A stretch of 64,000 bases of DNA from Streptomyces sp. NRRL B-1140 (GCF_001280065.1 NZ_LGEA01000002.1:145232-209231), one strand, 5' to 3'. Positions 27,204 through 39,227 are shown, numbered from the stretch's first letter. Notes: a model not told the origin generated them from the sequence alone. Numbers and translations are program-made.

Positions 27204-27725
27204 ATGACCACCCCAGCCCGAGCCGTTTCCGGTGCCGTACTGGTCGGAGGGATCGTCTGCGCGGTCGCCGCCTGCGGCACCGCGACATCGACGTCCCCCG
27301 AGGCGGAAAGCGCACCCGGACATGTTCGGGGCGCCTGGCGGGAGCCCGCCTCCTACACCTACATGCTCCGGTCGAGCGAGGGGGAGCGAAGCCTGCTCGG
27401 CACCTTCCGGATCTCGGTCCGCGACGGCGCTGTCGTGAGGGCGGTGGGCCTGGACGACTCCGCGCGCAGGGCGGTCGAGAGCGCACCCGACGCCGTGCCC
27501 ACGCTCGGCGAGCTCCTCGCGGAACTGGAGCAGGCGCGCCGGGACGACGCGGCCACGGCCGAGGCGAGATACGCGGCCGACGGACACCCTGTGCGCATCG
27601 TCCTGGACTGGGAGGAGAACGCAGTCGACGACGAGGCGCGCTACGACATCACGGCCTACGAGCCGGCGAACGCCAAGGGCACGGGGAGCACCGGGGACAC
27701 GGCCGACGCCCGGCGGACCACCTGA
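27204..27725 (+). CDS. Secreted lipoprotein, DUF6174-like
   Basis: 173 residues with an N-terminal lipoprotein signal (SGAVLVGGIVCAVAACGT, lipidated Cys 24). The mature domain contains WREPASYTYMLRSSEGERSLLGTFRISVRDGAVVRAVGLDD and ADGHPVRIVLDWEENAVDDEARYDITAYEP, the pattern of the DUF6174 group of small actinobacterial lipoproteins with unknown function. The C-terminus is a Thr/Gly-rich tail. AAGGGA lies about 9 nt before the ATG at 27204. The gene stands alone between the sulfur locus and the carboxylate-amine ligase gene. Confidence 0.72.
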   Translation: MTTPARAVSGAVLVGGIVCAVAACGTATSTSPEAESAPGHVRGAWREPASYTYMLRSSEGERSLLGTFRISVRDGAVVRAVGLDDSARRAVESAPDAVPTLGELLAELEQARRDDAATAEARYAADGHPVRIVLDWEENAVDDEARYDITAYEPANAKGTGSTGDTADARRTT

Positions 27726-27749
27726 CGCCGGCCGGCTCCGCGCGGGTTC

Positions 27750-27890
27750 ATGGGCACACTGATGTCGGTGGCCACGCACAGTGCGCCCGTCCGCCGGGCG
27801 CTCGAGGCGGACGCCGACACCGGCGGTACGCGGCTGGTCGTACACGCCCGCGCGGACATCGCTGTCGCCGCCTACGCCGCGGTGGCCTGA
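27750..27890 (+). CDS. 46-codon ORF of uncertain status, possible gene remnant
   Basis: An open frame encoding MGTLMSVATHSAPVRRALE, then DADTGGTRLVVHARADIAVAAYAAVA before TGA. It has strong G/C third-position bias like a real Streptomyces gene, yet is too short to fold as a known domain. It lies 16 bp before the convergent YbdK-type gene end. It could be a small protein or the last part of a decayed gene; I do not recognise the family. Confidence 0.3.
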   Translation: MGTLMSVATHSAPVRRALEADADTGGTRLVVHARADIAVAAYAAVA

Positions 27891-27906
27891 CGAGCCGATC
27901 CGGGCG

Positions 27907-29001
27907 TCACGGCATCGTGCTCTGGGCGCTGATCAGCTCGGTGACCGCGCGGAGACCGCCGTGCGCGAGGGCGGCGCGCTGCCGGTCCGCGCCGGTCCCG
28001 TCCTGCAGCAGCCGGTGGACCAGGGACGTGACCTGCCGGGAGTCGCCGGATGCCTCGAGGGCGGGAGCGACGTGCCGCAAGAACTCGTAGAGCACGTCGC
28101 CGGCCCGGTGCGGGGCGCCGCCGGGGTCGAGAAGGGTGTCTCCGAGACCGTGCCGGGCTGCGTGCCACATGGCGGCCTGCAGCAGCTCGGGCGCGGTGTC
28201 GGGCAGGGGCGCGTCGGCGGCCGCTTCCGCCAGGGAGGTCTCCACGAGGGCCCGGATGAGCGCGGCGAGCATCACCGCCTCGTCCGCGCGCAGCTGGACG
28301 TCCAGGCACCGGACCTCGATGGTGGGGTACGTGGCCGAGAGGCGGGCTTGCCAGTAGAGCTGCCCGACGTCCGAGATCAGACCCGACTCCAGCAGCCGTT
28401 CCACGCGCCGGTCGTAGTCGGCGGCGTCCCGGAAGTGCGGCGGCGTGCCGCTGACCGGCCACCGGCTGAAGATCACGGTGCGCCAGCTCGCGAACCCGGT
28501 GTCGTGACCGTCCCAGAGCGGTGAGTTCGCCGCCATGGCCGTCAGCGTGGGCAGCCGGGAGCGGATCCGGTTCAGCACCTGCACACCCGCTTCCCGGTTC
28601 GGCACGGCGACGTGCACGTGCGTGCCGTTGACGAGTTGTTCCGCCACGAGCTGGGGTGCCTGGGTGACCATGGCCCGGTAGCGAGCCTGGTCGGTGACGG
28701 CGATGGGGCGGCCGTGCCGCAGCGGCGGGGTGCCGCAGACCCCGATCCGGCAGCCGTGCTGCTCGGCGGCGCCGCCGACGGCGTGCCGCAGCCTCAGCAG
28801 GTGGCCTCCGACCTCCTCCAGGGTGTCGCAGACCGGGGTGGCCACCTCGACCTGCGCCTGGAGCAGCTCGTACTGCACCTCCTGGTCCGTCACGAGGTGC
28901 CCCACGCCCGCAGCGGCGCGTACTTTGTCCGCCTGAGGTACCGGCAGGCCCGTGACCGGGTCGAGCAGCAGGTATTCCTCTTCCACGCCGATCGTCGTCA
29001 T
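27907..29001 (-). CDS. YbdK-type carboxylate-amine ligase / glutamate-cysteine ligase-like
   Basis: A 364-residue GCS2-family enzyme (YbdK type). [17 protein letters not shown] holds the metal/glutamate-binding EEE cluster; [61 protein letters not shown] and [29 protein letters not shown] complete the fold. The family joins glutamate to an amine such as cysteine using ATP, with weak gamma-glutamylcysteine synthetase activity in E. coli YbdK; the physiological reaction in Streptomyces is not established. GAGGG precedes the ATG at 29001. It diverges from ctaD across 330 bp. Confidence 0.9.
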   Translation of the reverse strand: MTTIGVEEEYLLLDPVTGLPVPQADKVRAAAGVGHLVTDQEVQYELLQAQVEVATPVCDTLEEVGGHLLRLRHAVGGAAEQHGCRIGVCGTPPLRHGRPIAVTDQARYRAMVTQAPQLVAEQLVNGTHVHVAVPNREAGVQVLNRIRSRLPTLTAMAANSPLWDGHDTGFASWRTVIFSRWPVSGTPPHFRDAADYDRRVERLLESGLISDVGQLYWQARLSATYPTIEVRCLDVQLRADEAVMLAALIRALVETSLAEAAADAPLPDTAPELLQAAMWHAARHGLGDTLLDPGGAPHRAGDVLYEFLRHVAPALEASGDSRQVTSLVHRLLQDGTGADRQRAALAHGGLRAVTELISAQSTMP

Positions 29002-29331
29002 CGACCACCCTCTGTTCCGCCCGGAGGCCGGGCCGGATCCCGGCGCGCGTCCGACGCACCAGAGAACGAAGGTCACCTCTCGGAGGCCCGCTCGTGCGTG
29101 ACCGAGTGCCGCGCCCGTGCCGTAACAAAACATGACACAGACGTAGAAAACGCTTGCACGAGGAAAGGCGCCGCCCACGCCCCGAGGATCTCTGACCCAC
29201 CCCCTGACAAATGGATCATTCCGCCGTTCGGAGCAGGGACACCGAGAACAGGCAAAGGGATTGAACCGCACCGAATAGGTTGCCCCCGGGGGGTGACCGT
29301 CCGTGCACCGTTGCTGCTGATCGAGGACCTG
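29002..29331. other. Divergent intergenic region upstream of ligase and ctaD
   Basis: 330 bp without a supported gene. A relatively A+T-rich patch at about 29120-29155 (with TAACAAAACATGACACAG) lies nearer the ligase side and is the likeliest promoter zone for the minus-strand gene. A second patch at about 29210-29275 lies on the ctaD side. I could not assign a convincing -35/-10 pair or a Rex-type redox operator to either gene. Confidence 0.4.
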
Positions 29332-31044
29332 ATGGCGACACACACCGAACCGGTTTCCCCTGCACCCGCGGTCGAGCGGCATGGCAGAGGGAAAGTGGTC
29401 GTCTCCTGGCTGACGACCACCGATCACAAGAAGATCGGGCACCTGTATCTGATCACGTCGTTCGGGTTCTTCCTGGTCGCCGGGGCTCTGGCGATGCTCA
29501 TCCGGGCCGAACTGGCCCGGCCGGGGCTGCAGATCGTCTCCAGCGAGCAGTACAACCAGGCGTTCACCATGCACGGCACGATCATGCTCCTGCTGTTCGC
29601 CACGCCCACTTTCGCCGGCTTCGCCAATGCCGTCATGCCCTTGCAGATCGGCTCACCCGACGTGGCGTTCCCGCGGCTGAACATGCTCTCGTACTGGCTG
29701 TTCCTCTTCGGCGGGCTGATCGTGCTCGGCAGCTTCCTCACCCCGCAGGGCTCGGCCGACTTCGGCTGGACCGCGTACACCCCGCTCAGCGGTGGGGAAC
29801 GCACCCCCCAGGTGGGCGGTGACCTGTGGATCATGGGGCTTGCGCTGTCCGGCTTCGGCACCATCCTCGGCTCCGTCAACTTCATCACCACCATCATCTG
29901 CATGCGCGCACCGGGGATGACGATGTTCCGGATGCCGATCTTCACCTGGAACGTGCTGCTCACCTCGCTGCTGGTGCTGCTGGCCTTCCCGGTCCTGGCC
30001 GCCGCGCTGCTGGTGCTGGAAGCGGACCGGCACTTCGGCGCGCAGGTGTTCAACGCGGAGAACGGGGGCGCTGTGCTGTGGCAGCACCTGTTCTGGTTCT
30101 TCGGCCACCCCGAGGTGTACATCCTCGCGCTGCCGTTCTTCGGCGTGATCACGGAGATCATCCCCGTCTTCGCCCGCAAGCCGATCTTCGGCTACACCGG
30201 TCTGATCGGCGCCACCGTCTCCATCGCCGGTCTGTCGGTGACGGTGTGGGCGCACCACATGTTCGCCACCGGCGCGGTGCTGCTGCCGTTCTTCTCCTTC
30301 ATGACGTATCTGATCGCCGTGCCCACCGGTGTGAAGTTCTTCAACTGGATCGGCACGATGTGGCGGGGTTCGCTGTCGTTCGAACCGCCCATGCTCTGGG
30401 CGATCGGCTTCCTGGTCACCTTCCTCTTCGGCGGCCTGACCGGCGTCATCCTGGGCTCCCCGCCGCTCGACTGGCACGTCACCGACAGCTACTTCGTGGT
30501 CGCCCATTTCCACTACGTGCTGTTCGGAACGATCGTGTTCGCGATGTTCGGCGGATTCAGCTTCTGGTGGCCGAAGATGACCGGCACGATGCTCGACACG
30601 CGGCTGGAGAAGATCCACTTCTGGACGCTGTTCGTCGGCTTCCACACCACGTTCCTGGTCCAGCACTGGCTCGGCGCCGAGGGCATGCCCCGCCGCTACG
30701 CGGACTATCTGGCCGCCGACGGGTTCACCACGCTCAACACCGTCTCCTCGATCGGCGCCTTCCTGCTCGGCCTTTCCACCCTGCCGTTCCTGTACAACGT
30801 GTGGCGGACGGCCCAGAAGGGCGAGAAGGTCGAGGTCGACGACCCCTGGGGTTACGGCCGCTCGCTGGAATGGGCCACGTCCTGCCCGCCGCCCCGCCAC
30901 AACTTCCTCACCATGCCCAAGATCCGCTCCGAGTCGCCCGCCTTCGACCTGCGCCACCCGGACGTGGCGAGCCTGGACGAGGCGGAGAACACCGGGCAGC
31001 GCGATGTGGTCGATGCCGAGGGGCACAAGGGCGAGCGGCTGTGA
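29332..31044 (+). CDS. ctaD: Cytochrome c oxidase subunit I (aa3-type), stand-alone copy
   Basis: A 570-residue twelve-helix subunit I of the haem-copper oxidase. Ligands are visible: the low-spin haem His in [11 protein letters not shown], the CuB His with crosslinked Tyr in [17 protein letters not shown], the CuB pair in VWAHHMF, and the haem ligands in [14 protein letters not shown]. Proton-channel segments ([31 protein letters not shown]) are intact. The enzyme reduces O2 and pumps protons in the cytoplasmic membrane. GAGG lies 5-6 nt before the ATG at 29332. No subunit II, III, haem synthase or bc1 genes adjoin it, unlike the main respiratory cluster, so it looks like a secondary ctaD paralog. 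It overlaps the next small gene by 4 bp. Confidence 0.95.
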   Translation: MATHTEPVSPAPAVERHGRGKVVVSWLTTTDHKKIGHLYLITSFGFFLVAGALAMLIRAELARPGLQIVSSEQYNQAFTMHGTIMLLLFATPTFAGFANAVMPLQIGSPDVAFPRLNMLSYWLFLFGGLIVLGSFLTPQGSADFGWTAYTPLSGGERTPQVGGDLWIMGLALSGFGTILGSVNFITTIICMRAPGMTMFRMPIFTWNVLLTSLLVLLAFPVLAAALLVLEADRHFGAQVFNAENGGAVLWQHLFWFFGHPEVYILALPFFGVITEIIPVFARKPIFGYTGLIGATVSIAGLSVTVWAHHMFATGAVLLPFFSFMTYLIAVPTGVKFFNWIGTMWRGSLSFEPPMLWAIGFLVTFLFGGLTGVILGSPPLDWHVTDSYFVVAHFHYVLFGTIVFAMFGGFSFWWPKMTGTMLDTRLEKIHFWTLFVGFHTTFLVQHWLGAEGMPRRYADYLAADGFTTLNTVSSIGAFLLGLSTLPFLYNVWRTAQKGEKVEVDDPWGYGRSLEWATSCPPPRHNFLTMPKIRSESPAFDLRHPDVASLDEAENTGQRDVVDAEGHKGERL

Positions 31045-31415
31045 GACGGGGCAGGCAGCAGGTTCCCGTGGGCGAGCCGCGCAGCGCCCTGGCCGACGAG
31101 ACCGAGGGCTTCCTTCTCGCCCATTCTCATCGCGACCAGGCGCAGCAGGAGGCCGAGGAGCTCTGCGCACGCATGCCGTGGCTGACCACCGCCCAGGTCG
31201 AGGAGATCACCGGCCACTACGTCCGACGGCGTCTCGACGTCACCCGGCAGCTGATGCTCGGCACCGTGCGGCGTGCCGACGAACTGCGGCAGGAGTACGA
31301 GAGCCGCTACATCCGCCTCCGGCGCGCCCTGCTGCGACGGCACGCGGCCGGTGCCTGCGCGGTCCTGGCCTGTGCCGCGGGGGCGGGGGCGCTGGCGGGT
31401 GTGCTGACCCGCTGA
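31041..31415 (+). CDS. Small C-terminally anchored protein coupled to ctaD
   Basis: A 124-residue protein starting at a GTG that overlaps the ctaD stop (GTGA). The first about 100 residues are hydrophilic and helical ([65 protein letters not shown]). One C-terminal membrane helix follows ([20 protein letters not shown], about 103-122), giving a tail-anchored cytosolic protein. I do not recognise the family. Translational coupling to ctaD suggests a role in oxidase assembly, stability or regulation, but nothing in the sequence proves it. Confidence 0.7.
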   Translation: MRRGRQQVPVGEPRSALADETEGFLLAHSHRDQAQQEAEELCARMPWLTTAQVEEITGHYVRRRLDVTRQLMLGTVRRADELRQEYESRYIRLRRALLRRHAAGACAVLACAAGAGALAGVLTR

Positions 31416-31436
31416 GCCGAGGGCCGGGCTCAGCGG
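31409..31436 (+). terminator. Terminator-like hairpin after ctaD operon
   Basis: A 10-bp perfect stem CCGCTGAGCC / GGCTCAGCGG with an 8-nt loop spans the stop codon of the tail-anchored protein gene. It lies between convergent units (31415 + and 31483 -) and may act on both. No U-tract. Confidence 0.55.
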
Positions 31437-31482
31437 CCGAAGCCGTAGCCGTCCTCTCGGGGTGCCGAAGCCGTCGGCGGCC

Positions 31483-32091
31483 TCAGTGGCCGTAGGGCGG
31501 TTCCAAGCAGCCCGTCTCCGGGTACGGGCCGTGCGCCCGCACCTCGAAGTCCGGCTTCTGCACGAACCCCGACACGCAGGCGTCGTCGTGCACGCGCAGG
31601 GCGACCCGTGTCCCCTCGGGCGTGACGTAGCCGTCGTCCTTCCAGCGCGGGGACATCGCCGTGACGGTGAGCGTGCCGCCGAGGCGCTTGCCGTCCTGCG
31701 TGACGCGCTCCTCCTCGTAGCCGAGCCGGAGCAGGGCAGTCCGCACCGTCTCGGGGTCCCACTTCCGCCGCTCCCACAGCCGTTCGAGCACCGGCCGGAG
31801 GCGGTCGGCCTCCCGCTGGGCGTCCTTCGCGTGAGCCGCAGTCATGTCACCCTCACGGCGGTAGGCGTTGTTCTCGTTGTAGTGCGGGGCGCCGTCCCCG
31901 GCGCCCGGCTCCACGTACGGCGACGCTCCCGGGGCACTGGACGAGGACGTGTCCGACGGCGTGGAACCGGTGGAGGCCGCCCCGGCGCGCGCGTCCGGAG
32001 CGTGCACCTCACCGCAGGCCCCGAGGGACGCGACGAGCGCGGCGGCCAGAGCGAGAGAAGTGACCGGACGGGCGAACAGTGAAGTGGGCAT
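31483..32091 (-). CDS. Secreted lipoprotein of unknown function
   Basis: 202 residues with a signal peptide and lipobox (LVASLGAC, Cys 26), then a Ser/Thr/Ala-rich spacer (about 35-60). The globular domain contains [51 protein letters not shown] and [49 protein letters not shown]. The two late cysteines could form a disulfide. I do not recognise the family beyond similar Streptomyces lipoproteins. It diverges from a secreted serine hydrolase gene by 143 bp. Confidence 0.72.
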   Translation of the reverse strand: MPTSLFARPVTSLALAAALVASLGACGEVHAPDARAGAASTGSTPSDTSSSSAPGASPYVEPGAGDGAPHYNENNAYRREGDMTAAHAKDAQREADRLRPVLERLWERRKWDPETVRTALLRLGYEEERVTQDGKRLGGTLTVTAMSPRWKDDGYVTPEGTRVALRVHDDACVSGFVQKPDFEVRAHGPYPETGCLEPPYGH

Positions 32092-32234
32092 GCAGCCGAC
32101 CCTCTCATCGGCGCGGCCTTCCTGGGGGCCGTTCTCCTGCGCTGGGTGGTCCTGAGGGAGTCGGGGTGCGGTCGGGGATCCCTCGGGGGCGTCCCCGATG
32201 CGCGGTCACACCCCTCACTGGAAACGTGAGGTGC

Positions 32235-33401
32235 ATGACCTCGACCCCCATGTCACGAAGGGCCTTCGCGGGCGCCGCCCTGACGGGAGCGACCGCGCTG
32301 GCCGCCCTCACCGTGCTGCCCGCCGTCGCGTCCCCCGCTTCAACCACTCCTCTCCCCCCACTGGACACCGCCGCGCTGCGGGCGGCGATCGATGATCTGG
32401 AGCATCCGCCGTCCACCGCAGCCCAGTTACGCGTCGGCGGCGCGGCCGGCTCCTGGCAGGCCTCCTCGGGTGTGGCCGACATCAGGACGCGGCGGCCGGT
32501 GACGGGGCACGACAAGGTCCGCATCGGCAGCATCACCAAGGTCTTCGTGGCCACGGTGATGCTGCAACTGGTGGCCGAGGGCCGGGCCGCTCTGGACCAG
32601 CCGGTGCGGCACATCCTGCCGGGACTGCTGCCGGCCCGCTTCTCGCCCGTCACCGTAGGCCATCTGCTGGACCACACCAGCGGGTTGCCGGACCACGTGG
32701 GCATTCCCGAACCGACGAGCGCGGAAGAGGTGTTGCAGCACCGCTTCGACCACTGGACACCACAGGAGTGGGTGGCGACAGCGACGCACGGAGCACTGAA
32801 GTTCACCCCGGGCACGTGGCAGGAGTACCGCGGCGTCAACTATGTACTGTCCGCACTGATCATCGATGAGGTGACCGGACGCCCGTACGGCGAAGCCGTG
32901 GCCGCCCGCATCCTGCGCCCGCTGCGCCTGGCCGGCACCGTCGTACCGGGCGACGATCCCCGCATCCACGGCCGGCACGTGCGCGGCTACCTGGCGACGG
33001 CCGACGGTCGCCTGAGGGACGTCACCGTGTACGACCAGTCGTCCGGCCGGGGCGAGGGCGACATGATCTCCACCACCGGCGACCTCGACCGCATGCTCAC
33101 CGCCCTGTTCTCCGGCGAACTGCTCCCGCCGGAGCTGCTGCGACTGATGTTCACACTGCCGGAGGACGTGCGCATGCTGGACGGCTCACCGGCCCGCTAC
33201 AGCACCGGGCTTCAGCGGGCCGACGTCAACGGCGTGACGTTCTGGGGCAAGACCGGCGAGACGTACGGCTACAAGAACGCCGCGTTCTCCACTCGTGACC
33301 GGCAACGCAGCTTCGTGCTCACCTACAACCCGACGACCGCCCGCAACGGTGAGGAGAGCCGGATGATCGCCCGGGTCGCGGACCTGCTCACCCGCGGCTG
33401 A
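32235..33401 (+). CDS. Tat-exported serine hydrolase, D-Ala-D-Ala carboxypeptidase/beta-lactamase fold
   Basis: 388 residues. A twin-arginine signal ([20 protein letters not shown]) is followed by the penicillin-recognising fold. The catalytic SxxK is SITK (S99, K102). [13 protein letters not shown] is the usual helix segment. The second motif, aligned to the YSN of the R61 DD-peptidase, reads YRG, so Tyr is kept but Asn is Gly. The third motif is KTG in [16 protein letters not shown]. It probably hydrolyses D-amino-acid peptides or esters outside the cell; penicillin sensitivity cannot be judged. Start at ATG 32235, with GTGAGG upstream. The next gene, GH43, is convergent. Confidence 0.85.
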   Translation: MTSTPMSRRAFAGAALTGATALAALTVLPAVASPASTTPLPPLDTAALRAAIDDLEHPPSTAAQLRVGGAAGSWQASSGVADIRTRRPVTGHDKVRIGSITKVFVATVMLQLVAEGRAALDQPVRHILPGLLPARFSPVTVGHLLDHTSGLPDHVGIPEPTSAEEVLQHRFDHWTPQEWVATATHGALKFTPGTWQEYRGVNYVLSALIIDEVTGRPYGEAVAARILRPLRLAGTVVPGDDPRIHGRHVRGYLATADGRLRDVTVYDQSSGRGEGDMISTTGDLDRMLTALFSGELLPPELLRLMFTLPEDVRMLDGSPARYSTGLQRADVNGVTFWGKTGETYGYKNAAFSTRDRQRSFVLTYNPTTARNGEESRMIARVADLLTRG

Positions 33402-33460
33402 GCGGATCCTCGTGTCGTGGAGAGATCCCGCGGTGTGGTCGCGGCGGCGGCCGGGGTGCG

Positions 33461-34873
33461 TCAGGCGCCGGGGGTGAACTGCCACCAGTTCATGTTGAGG
33501 AGGTAACCGCTGCCCCCGCTGAAGCGCAGGTAGAGGTCCTGGGTTCCGGTCGCGCCGGAGACCGGGCAGGTCACCGTCGTCCAGGTCTGCCAGCCCCCGG
33601 TGTTCGGCACACCGCACCGGCCGGCGACCGTCCCGCTCGGCGAACCCAGGCGCAGTTCGACGGTGCCGCCGCCGCTGCCCGAGGCCACGCGGGCGGTGAA
33701 GGAGGACGCGCCCGGCCCGAAGGCCACGCCCTTGACCTTGAGGTAGTCGCCGTTGTCGATCCAGCCGACGTTCATCCCGCCTTCGGCGGCCGGTTCGGTC
33801 TCGATCCCGGATCCCCACGCGAGCGTCTCGGCCTCCTGGCGTACGTACGGGTTGAGCGTGCCGTTCTGGGGGGCGCCGCCGCTCGTCATGTTGATCGACG
33901 GGATGGTGCCGTCGGCGTTGTAGGAGAACCTCTCCACCGCCACCGAGCGGGTGAAGCCGCCGCCGCCCGGGAGTGCGCCGTTGTGGTAGAAGAAGTACGA
34001 ACTGCCGTTGAAGTCCACGATCCCGGGGTGGTTGGTGAAGCTGCTGCCCTGGGTGGGCATGACCGTCCCGCGGTAGGTCCAGGGCCCGGTCGGGCCGGGC
34101 GCCGTGGAGTAGGCGATGAACTCCGAGCAGCACCTGGCCGCGAACACCATGTAGTACAGGCCGTTCCGCTTGTAGACCCAGGGTCCTTCCTCGTACAGCG
34201 TGGGACGGTTGGGGTCACCGGTGCGGGTGCCGAACCCCGCGGTGGTGAGCGGGATCCTGGTGGGGCTGCCCGAGTAGGACGTCATGTCGGCGTTGAGCCT
34301 GACGTAGGTCAGGTTCGGGTTGCCCCAGTAGAGGTAGGCCTGGCCGTTGTCGTCGATGAAGACGGTCGGGTCGATCTCCCCGTTCTCCACTAGCGGACGG
34401 CCGAGGGCGTCCCGGAACGGGCCGGTGGGGCTGTCGGCGACCGCGACGCCGATGGCCATCCGGCCGGTCGCCCGGTTCTTCACGGGCACGTACCAGTAGA
34501 ACCGGCCGTTGCGCTCGACGGCCTGTCCGGCCCACGCGTCGGCGGACGCCCAGCTGAAGGTGGCCAGGCTGAGCGGTGAGCCGTGGTCGGTCCAGTTGAC
34601 CATGTCGGCGGAGGACCACACCCGCCAGTCCTTCATGGTGAAGTAGGTGGAGCCGTCCTCGTCGTGCCCGGTGTAGAGGTAGACCCGCCCGTTGTGGACC
34701 AGTGGGGCCGGGTCGGCGGTGTAGACGTGCTGGACGATGGGATTGTCGGCGCGGGCGGCGGTGGGGCCGACCGCGGCGGGAACGACGGTGAACGCCAGCA
34801 GCAGGCCCAGGGTCCAGGCGACGGCCCGGACGAGCCCGGTGGCGGGCGTGGGTGAGGGCCGGGCCAGGGTCAT
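33461..34873 (-). CDS. Secreted GH43 arabinofuranosidase/xylosidase with CBM6
   Basis: 470 residues: signal peptide (about 1-42, ending ARA-DNP), a five-bladed GH43 domain (about 45-335) and a C-terminal CBM6 (about 340-468). The three GH43 acids are visible: base Asp in YTADPAPLVHNG, pKa modulator Asp in GEIDPTVFIDDNG and acid Glu in YEEGPWVYKRNG. The CBM6 carries RQEAETLAWGSGIETE and NGDYLKVKGVAFGPGASSF. It would remove arabinose or xylose from hemicellulose. GGAGG lies 5 nt before the ATG. It follows GH27 by 59 bp on the same strand, so the pair is probably one operon controlled from the 36577-37038 region. The exact glycan is inference. Confidence 0.9.
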   Translation of the reverse strand: MTLARPSPTPATGLVRAVAWTLGLLLAFTVVPAAVGPTAARADNPIVQHVYTADPAPLVHNGRVYLYTGHDEDGSTYFTMKDWRVWSSADMVNWTDHGSPLSLATFSWASADAWAGQAVERNGRFYWYVPVKNRATGRMAIGVAVADSPTGPFRDALGRPLVENGEIDPTVFIDDNGQAYLYWGNPNLTYVRLNADMTSYSGSPTRIPLTTAGFGTRTGDPNRPTLYEEGPWVYKRNGLYYMVFAARCCSEFIAYSTAPGPTGPWTYRGTVMPTQGSSFTNHPGIVDFNGSSYFFYHNGALPGGGGFTRSVAVERFSYNADGTIPSINMTSGGAPQNGTLNPYVRQEAETLAWGSGIETEPAAEGGMNVGWIDNGDYLKVKGVAFGPGASSFTARVASGSGGGTVELRLGSPSGTVAGRCGVPNTGGWQTWTTVTCPVSGATGTQDLYLRFSGGSGYLLNMNWWQFTPGA

Positions 34874-34932
34874 CGTGACCTCCGGGGAGCGTCGAGGGGT
34901 GGACGAGCCGCGCGCCGGGTGCGCTGCGTCCC

Positions 34933-36576
34933 TCATGTGCGGCTCCACTTCTGGGTGGTCTGACCGGTGCAGCTCCACAGGACCAGCCGGGTTCCGTTGG
35001 CGGTGCCGGCGCGGTCGGCATCGAGGCACAGCCCCGCGTGGACATTGCGGATCGTCCCGTCGGAGCCGACGGTCCACTTCTGGTTGTCCTGGCCGTTGCA
35101 GGGCCAGGTGATGACCCGGGTTCCGTTCGTCGTGCCCTGGTTGTAGGCGTCCAGGCACTTGTCGCCGAAGACACGGATCTCGCCACCCGCCCACGTGGTC
35201 CACAGTTGGTTGGCGGCCGTATGGCAGTCCCAGAGCAGTACGGTGGCACCGGCCGCGGTGGAGGCGTTGTCCACGTCCAGGCAGCGGCCGGATGCGTTGC
35301 CGCGCAGACGCGAGGTGGTGGCGGCCAGCGGGCTGCCACCACTCACCCGGAACGCGGCCACACCGTGCGCGGGGACGCTCGCGGAGATCTGCCCGGAGGT
35401 GCTCGACGTGCCGCCGGTCCACAGGTCGGTGAGGGTGAACGAGCCGCCGGACAGTCCGACCTGCGCGGCCGTGGTGGTGATGGTCGCGGTGCTGCTCCCC
35501 CGGTTGAACAGGCCCACCGCGACCGAGCCGTCGGAGAGGGCCTTGGCGAACACCTCGGTGCCGCCGTCGTCGCGGACCCGGCGCCCGCCCGCGGCCAGCG
35601 GGTCCTGGTTCACCGCCAGCAGACGCGGGTTGCGCAGGATCGCGCTCACGTCGGCGGACATGGAGCGGATGTCGTTGCCCGCGATGAGAGGGGCGCCCAT
35701 CAGCGCCCACAGGGCGAAGTGGGAACGCGACTCCGTCAGTGACAGGCCGGGGCGGCCGACGACGAGCATGTCGGGGTCGTTGAAGTGTCCCGGGCCCGCC
35801 TGGGCCGCCAGTGGCGCGGTGATGTCCAGGACGTTGCCGACGCCCATGGGGTAGCTGTTGGTGTTGCCGTTCTGCCAGATGTCGAGCAGGTCCTCGGTCG
35901 TCCGCCACAGGTCGGCGACCTGTCCCCAGTCGTAGGTGGCGCCGGTGGGGGCGTGGAAGCTGTTGGGATTGATGCTGTAGACGATCGGACGGCCGGTGGC
36001 ACGCAGGGCGTCGCGCATCAGCGTGAACCGCGCGATCTGCTCGCTGAGGGTGCCGCTGCCGGAGCACCAGTCGTACTTGAGGTAGTCCACGCCCCAGGAG
36101 GCGAACGTGGCGGCGTCCTGGGCCTCATGGCCCTTGCTGCCGGTGGAGCCGGGGTAGGTGCCCACGCCCTGGGCACACGTTTTCTCGTTGGGCGCCTGGT
36201 AGATGCCGAACTTCAGGCCCTTGCCGTGGATGTAGTCCCCGAGCGCCTTCATGCCGCTGGGGAACTTGGCCGTGTTGGCCCGCAGGTTGCCCGCCGCGTC
36301 GCGCTGGGGGTCGAACCAGCAGTCGTCGACGACGACGTACTGGTAGCCCGCGGCCTTCATGCCCGAGGACACCATCGCGTCGGCGGCCTGACGCACCTGG
36401 GCCTCGGTGATCTGGCATCCGAAGCTGTTCCAGCTGTTCCAGCCGAGCGGCGGGGTGAGCGCCGGGCTGCCCGGCGCGGCCGCTGCGGGGGACTGCGCGG
36501 AGGCCACCAGGGCGGTGGCCGTCAGCACGGTGGTCGCGAGAAGGCGGAGCAGTCGTCCGCCTGATCGTCTGGGCAC
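34933..36576 (-). CDS. Secreted GH27 alpha-galactosidase with ricin-type CBM13
   Basis: 547 residues: signal peptide (LLRLLATTVLTATALVASAQSPAAAA), GH27 barrel starting TPPLGWNSWNSFGCQI, a small beta domain, then a C-terminal ricin-B lectin (CBM13, about 420-547) with repeated QxW units ending NQLWTTW, NQKWTVG and TQKWSRT. The nucleophile Asp is in YLKYDWC (D169) and the acid/base Asp lies in FNDPDMLV (about 267-269). It removes alpha-1,6 or related galactosyl groups; beta-L-arabinopyranosidase activity is also known in GH27. The GTG at 36576 is chosen because GAGGAGG lies 5 nt upstream and the signal peptide starts there; the longer ATG frame lacks one. Confidence 0.92.
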   Translation of the reverse strand: MPRRSGGRLLRLLATTVLTATALVASAQSPAAAAPGSPALTPPLGWNSWNSFGCQITEAQVRQAADAMVSSGMKAAGYQYVVVDDCWFDPQRDAAGNLRANTAKFPSGMKALGDYIHGKGLKFGIYQAPNEKTCAQGVGTYPGSTGSKGHEAQDAATFASWGVDYLKYDWCSGSGTLSEQIARFTLMRDALRATGRPIVYSINPNSFHAPTGATYDWGQVADLWRTTEDLLDIWQNGNTNSYPMGVGNVLDITAPLAAQAGPGHFNDPDMLVVGRPGLSLTESRSHFALWALMGAPLIAGNDIRSMSADVSAILRNPRLLAVNQDPLAAGGRRVRDDGGTEVFAKALSDGSVAVGLFNRGSSTATITTTAAQVGLSGGSFTLTDLWTGGTSSTSGQISASVPAHGVAAFRVSGGSPLAATTSRLRGNASGRCLDVDNASTAAGATVLLWDCHTAANQLWTTWAGGEIRVFGDKCLDAYNQGTTNGTRVITWPCNGQDNQKWTVGSDGTIRNVHAGLCLDADRAGTANGTRLVLWSCTGQTTQKWSRT

Positions 36577-36647
36577 CAGGGCCTCCTCAACCGGATGGGT
36601 GTCATGAGCGGTGACTTTGGTGTCACGTGCATGACATCCCATGGGTT

Positions 36648-36657
36648 CGAAATTTCG
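36648..36657. promoter_or_regulatory. CGAAATTTCG palindrome, candidate xylanase-type operator
   Basis: A perfect 10-bp palindrome made of CGAAA and TTTCG pentamers. It lies at about +24 to +33 of the predicted GH27 transcript, a position suited to repression. A related CGAAACTCG lies at 36668-36676. CGAAA/TTTCG boxes have been described upstream of Streptomyces xylanase genes as protein-binding sites; the match here is from memory of that motif. Confidence 0.5.
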
Positions 36658-36687
36658 CACGCCATTCCGAAACTCGTGATGCCAGGG

Positions 36688-36715
36688 ATGGTAGACGGAG
36701 GCCCGGACATGTCAA
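36688..36715 (-). promoter_or_regulatory. Candidate GH27 promoter (TTGACA-N16-TACCAT)
   Basis: On the minus strand a perfect TTGACA (36715-36710) is followed after 16 bp by TACCAT (36693-36688). The predicted start near 36681 gives a leader of about 105 nt before the GTG at 36576, with the CGAAATTTCG palindrome inside it. This is one of the best vegetative-type promoters in the window. Confidence 0.55.
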
Positions 36716-36781
36716 CAGCGCGAGCATCGATATCGAGCAAGCGGCGGACCTGCGGTGATTCCACCCCCAGCACGTCGAATG

Positions 36782-39129
<2,348 letters not shown>

Positions 39130-39142
39130 CCGAGCGTGTCGC

Positions 39143-39171
39143 GGGGAGCGCTTCCGATGGGAGCGCTCCCC
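39143..39171. promoter_or_regulatory. Tandem CebR-type operators upstream of the GH6 cellulase
   Basis: TGGGAGCGCTCCCC (39158-39171) matches the CebR 14-mer TGGGAGCGCTCCCA at 13 of 14 positions. A degenerate copy GGGGAGCGCTTCCG (39143-39156) sits 15 bp upstream. CebR is the LacI-family cellobiose/cellotriose-responsive repressor of Streptomyces cellulase genes. The pair lies 57 bp before the cellulase ATG and begins 14 bp after the xylanase stop. Confidence 0.85.
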
Positions 39172-39227
39172 TCCCGGCCCGCCGTCGCCCCTCGCACGCC
39201 CCCTGCCAGAAAGCCGAGGTACCCGTC

